From Prostheceraeus crozeri (Eukaryota > Platyhelminthes > Polycladida > Euryleptidae), in assembly GCA_907163375.1 (NCBI GenBank), contig CAJQUW010008641.1:115293-179292 (forward strand): DNA of 64,000 bases, in the 5' to 3' direction. Positions 60,610 through 64,000 of this stretch are shown here, one piece after another. The notes beneath the pieces are model-generated. The model was not told where the DNA came from, did no database searches, and worked only from the letters and a program-made list of their open reading frames with translations. Each line of letters starts with the position of its first letter. Within the stretch, counting starts at the first letter, position 1. A program made the translations under genes and the position numbers.

Positions 60610-60765
60610 GCTGTAATACCTCCTTTGCTCGAGCGTTCCTTCGGGACGGCGGGTACTGCCGTAGAGGGATTGTGTTGCACGGGTTGTTCGTCGTTTGTTA
60701 GACCGAAACCTCTGAGCCGTTGCTATTGTTGGGCGTTCGACTTCATACTCAACGTGACGTTTTCT
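60610..60765 (+). repeat. leader module copy (element 2, central type)
   Basis: The equivalent of 42535-42680. It is followed by a donor GTTAGT (60802) and an acceptor TTTTTCAG near 60920, like the element 1 leader intron. Confidence 0.75.
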
Positions 60766-60962
60766 CTTCGCCAGGTCAGAGTACTTCAGCCATTCGACAA
60801 AGGTTAGTCTTTATGATATGGAGTAGAGTGAAATGTAATTCATTAGATGCCCCTTCAATGATTGCTCCCATGATAAACGTTGATGAGACAAATGAAATGA
60901 TTCTCATCTTCCTTTTTCAGTGATTGAAATCTACTAACACACTACCGTATAATCGTCCACTA

Positions 60963-61068
60963 TGGGACAAGACATGATAGAGCCTCCACGCGCTTTGCCT
61001 GGGCAGTCTTCGGATGGCGAATACTATCATTAAGTTGAATCTGCTATCAGTCAACTTGAACGTTGCGT
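60963..61068 (+). repeat. ~105-bp direct repeat upstream of the 88-codon gene (second copy 61438-61543)
   Basis: Both copies contain GACAAGACATGATAGA-type sequence, GGGCAGTCTTCGGA and a CTAT-loop hairpin, and they bracket the gene at 61121. Confidence 0.8.
61032..61057 (+). promoter_or_regulatory. extended CTAT-loop hairpin
   Basis: The outer stem AAGTTGA/TCAACTT, a 2-nt bulge, and the inner stem CTG/CAG enclose the loop CTAT. Confidence 0.7.
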
Positions 61069-61081
61069 CGCGTTAGAGGGG

Positions 61082-61088
61082 TATATAA
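61082..61088 (+). promoter_or_regulatory. TATA box of the 88-codon gene
   Basis: TATATAA lies 39 bp before the ATG at 61121, the same short-leader design as the acidic-protein gene of element 1. Confidence 0.65.
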
Positions 61089-61120
61089 ACCACTGCCTCT
61101 CATTTCATTTCATTTCAATC

Positions 61121-61387
61121 ATGCAGACGCCGAACAGTCAAGTCAGCTCTCCTCGCGGACCGCAGTTAAGGCCGCGAAATTTATTTGAGGAGTTTGTCAG
61201 GCTAGAGGAGCAAGACAGAGTTTTTAATAATCTTGCTCGGATTGGCAATCCGATGACAGCAACTGCTGTCAATCCAACGGAATGGCGCTACATTCCACTT
61301 TTTAGCCATGCGCCAGCTAGTGTGGAAGTCGACAGTGCTACCAAAGAGAGAGTCCAAGACTCTCTCAGCAGAATTGGTAGGGTGTAA
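61121..61387 (+). CDS. 88-residue element 2 protein of unknown function
   Basis: The start is set by the TATA box 39 bp upstream. The protein is MQTPNSQVSSPRGPQLRPRN at the N-terminus (disordered, basic), then a charged helical stretch around NLFEEFVRLEEQDR and a region repeating the pattern L-x-R-I-G (LARIGN near residue 38, LSRIGR near the end). I do not recognise the family. It sits where element 1 has its acidic-protein gene relative to the TIR, but shares no sequence with it. A donor-like GTGTAAGA overlaps the stop, so the gene could be spliced onward. The context argues it is expressed. Confidence 0.6.
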   Translation: MQTPNSQVSSPRGPQLRPRNLFEEFVRLEEQDRVFNNLARIGNPMTATAVNPTEWRYIPLFSHAPASVEVDSATKERVQDSLSRIGRV

Positions 61388-61507
61388 GATGACGTTACTC
61401 CCGAGAACGAACCATCGGCTCTCTTAAGGGCCACCATGGGGCAAGACATGATAGAACCTCCTCGCGGTTTGCCCTGGGCAGTCTTCGGACTGGCGAATAC
61501 TATCATT

Positions 61508-61533
61508 AAGTTGAATCTGCTATCAGTCAACTT
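61508..61533 (+). promoter_or_regulatory. extended CTAT-loop hairpin, downstream copy
   Basis: Identical to 61032-61057, inside the second copy of the 105-bp repeat. Confidence 0.7.
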
Positions 61534-61549
61534 GAACGTTGCAAATGAA

Positions 61550-61735
61550 GTTCGGTGTAATACTTCCTTTCGACGGGCGTTCCTGTAAAGGGCGGCGGTG
61601 TGAAAACCCGTAGCTATGTATTACCGCAGGGGACATTCGGCAATGGTCAATCTTGTTAAACCTCTCTGCGTCCATGTTTGCAAGTGATTGCCTCTGTCTC
61701 AACGTAGTATGCATTCGCGCCAGGGCGACATTTAG
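61550..61735 (+). repeat. leader module copy (element 2, second subfamily)
   Basis: The equivalent of 32765-32945 (TGTAATACTTCCTTTCGACG, GGACATTCGGCAATGG, CCAGGGCGACATTTAGCC). Confidence 0.7.
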
Positions 61736-61810
61736 CCAACTGTCGAAGGTTGCCTAAAACTTTCCATTGCATACGTTATGAGAACCATGAGTTCTACCTG
61801 TCTCTATCAA

Positions 61811-61890
61811 TGAGACGAATTGATGAATGGAATGAAATGGGAGGACACTCACGCGCCACACGCAACATACCACACTTCTCTCTTCCGTAG
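61811..61890 (+). repeat. pre-array module (element 2)
   Basis: GATGAATGGAATGAAATGGG ... GCGCCACACGCAAC ... CTTCTCTCTTCCG, directly before the long array. Confidence 0.7.
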
Positions 61891-61999
61891 TCTAACAAGC
61901 TCTTTACACATGGATCGCAGTCGATTGCTATCCCTGTATCAGAAGTGTAAGCTATCTTAATTTATTTGACACTATTTCATCTATTATCATCATCGTCCA

Positions 62000-64000
62000 T
62001 ATGAAAGTTTTTAATATTTACAAGTTAGACTAGCGTTCTACTATTTGTAATGAAAGATATAGTTTCAACAGTTTACAGATTGAAAATAAAGTTTCAATAG
62101 TGTGTGTGTGTGTATGTTAAGAATAAATTTTTATCTGTTTGTATGTTAGAAATAGAATGAAGTTTCACCAGGTTACAAGTTAAGAATAAAGTTCTATCTG
62201 TTTATATGTTAGAAATAAAATAAAGTTTCAATAGTTTGCAAGTTAAAAATAAAGTTTCAATAGTTTACAAGTTTTAAAATAAAGTTTAAATAGTGTGCAA
62301 GATAAAAAATAAAGTTTGAACAGTTTACAAGCTGAAATAAAGTTTTAATAGTGTACACGTTGGAAATAAAGTTTTAATAGTTTATGTGCTTCAAAATAGA
62401 GTTATAACAGTTTATATGTTATAAATAAAATGAAGTTTCATCAGTTTACAAGTTAAGAATAAAGTTCTATCTGTTTGTCTGATAGAAATAAAACAAAGTT
62501 TCAACCGTTTACAAGTTAAAAATAAAGTTTCAACAGTTTACAAGTTAAAATTTAAGCTTCAACAATTACAAGTTAAAAATAAAACTTCAAAAGTTTACCA
62601 GTTAGAAATAAAGTTTCATCAGTTTACAAGTCAAAATAAAGTTTCAACAGATTATAAGTTAAAAGAAAAGTTCCAATAGTATGTGAATTAGAAATAACGT
62701 TTCAGCTGTTTGTATGTTAGAAATAAGATAAAGTTTCAATTGTGTGTACGTTAGAAATAAAGTTCTATCTGTTTCTATGATAGAAATAAAACAAAGTTTC
62801 AACCGTTAACAAGTTAAAAATAAAGTTTCAAGAGTTTATCAAGTTAAAAACTAATGTTTCAATAGTGTTTTGTATGTTATTGAATAAAGTTGAACCTGTT
62901 TACAAGCTGAATAAAGTTTGTAATAGGTGTTACACGTGGAAATAAAGTTTTTTAATAGTTTATGTGCTTTGCTCTCGCAAAAGAGCTGCAGTTATAACAG
63001 TATATATGTTGAAATAAAGTTTCAACAGTCTAACAAGTTAAAAATAAAATTATAATGTTTCCAAGAGTTTACAAGTTTGAGAAAGTTAAGTTTCAATGGT
63101 GTATGCGTTAGAAATAAAGTTATAGTGTTTGTATATCAAATAAGTTTAAGAGTTTTACATGTTAGAAATAACTGAAGGTTCTCCAAGTTTCAAGTTAAGA
63201 ATGAAGTTTCTATCTTGTTTGTATGGTAGAAATAAAAACAAGTTTCAAACCGTTAACAAGTTAAAAATAAGTTTTAAGAGTTACATGTTAAAAAACTAAT
63301 GTTTCAATAGTGTGTGTATGTTAAGAGTAAAGTTTTATCTGTTTTGTATGTTAGAAATAGAATGAAGTTTCATCCAGTTTACAAGCTAAGATTAATTAGT
63401 TCTATCCTGTTTATATATTATGAAATAAAATAAAGTTTCAATAGTTAGCAAGTTAAAAAAATAAAGTTTTTCAATAGTTTACAAGTTTTCTTAAATAAAG
63501 TTTTAATATGTGCAAGATAAAAAATAAAGTTGTTGAACAGTTTACAAGTCAAATAAAGTTTTTTAATAGAGTACACGTTGGAAATAAAGTTTTAATAGTT
63601 TTGTGCTTCAAATTAGAGTTATAACAGGTTATATGTTAGAAATACAATGAAGTTTCATCCGTTTAACCAAGTTAAGAATAAAGTTCCTAGCTGTTTGGTC
63701 TGATAGAAATAAACCAAAGTTTTCAACCGTTTACAAGTTAAAATAAAGTTTCAACAGTTTACAGTTTATAATTTAAAGCTTCAACAATTACAAGTTAAAA
63801 ATTAAAAACTTCAAAAAAAGTTTACAGTTAGACATAAATGTTTATCTGTTTACAAGTCAAATAAAGTTTCAACAGATTATATGTTAAAAGAAAAGTTCCA
63901 ATAGTATGTGCATTAGAAATAATCGTTTCAGCTGTTGTATGTTAGAAATAAGATAAAGTTTCAATTGTGTGTACGTTAGAAATAAGTTCTATCTGTTTCT
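62000..64000 (+). repeat. long AATAAA-rich tandem array
   Basis: Units of roughly 25-35 bp of the type GTTAGAAATAAAGTTTCAAT repeat dozens of times to the window end and give many AATAAA hexamers on the + strand. A higher-order duplication is visible: about 62100-62775 recurs at about 63313-64000 (period near 1.2 kb), the second copy with many single-base indels. Confidence 0.9.

Larger units (their letters stand above)
57365..64000 (+). mobile_element. element 2: left end of a second long-TIR element, runs off the window
   Basis: It has the same order of parts as the left end of element 1: poly-C/CTCTGG repeat modules, CRE-like + CAGCTG + TATATAAG promoter, leader modules, CTAT hairpins, pre-array module and AATAAA array. 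It is clearly diverged from element 1, not a recent duplicate. It has more outer tandem repeats and an extra TATA-driven gene (61121). No polymerase is reached before the window ends. Confidence 0.8.

Overview
The window is animal genomic DNA, probably from an aquatic invertebrate; I cannot narrow it further. The only host gene I can support is a dynein light chain roadblock gene (DYNLRB type) with spliceosomal introns. Almost everything else is mobile DNA at different stages of decay. There are no prokaryotic genes, and I saw no tRNA, rRNA or CRISPR array.

Layout. 1-7.4 kb: the 3' half of a Ty3/gypsy retrotransposon (+), interrupted by a Ty1/copia element (-) with 170-bp LTRs and a TATCG target duplication. 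10.17-13.73 kb: a decayed Tc1-like transposon carrying a nested TIR element. 16.17-25.54 kb: roadblock coding exons 2-4, with LINE, Penelope-like and MITE fragments in the last intron. 27-30.8 kb: LINE fragments, a 774-bp MITE with 21-bp TIRs, and a dispersed repeat here called R1. 30,855-46,558: a 15.7-kb element with 2.6-3.1-kb terminal inverted repeats (TIRs). 46.7-57.3 kb: R1, a LINE RNase H relic, then about 9 kb without recognisable genes. 57.4 kb to the window end: one end of a second, divergent element of the same family.

The 15.7-kb element is the most interesting object. It encodes a family-B DNA polymerase of the viral/Polinton/linear-replicon type on the - strand, with all Exo and Pol motifs recognisable but broken by frameshifts. 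It also encodes a spliced proline-rich C2H2 zinc-finger protein (-), an acidic repeat protein ending in a SUMO-interaction-like motif (+), and a 150-residue protein (+) that resembles the polymerase N-terminal region in layout. I find no integrase, transposase, capsid, packaging ATPase or protease.

Its expression signals are modular. Each TIR has an inward promoter (CRE or CRE-like site, CAGCTG, TATATAAG), then leader modules holding a TCCTTCGGGACGGCGG-like core, then short hairpins with an invariant CTAT loop and covarying stems. A GCGCCACACGCAAC module and AATAAA-rich tandem arrays follow. The same parts recur in the element interior and in the second element, where they surround a TATA-driven 88-codon gene.

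Several frameshifts, and an indel-rich duplicate array near the window end, could be decay or residual long-read assembly error; the sequence alone cannot separate these.
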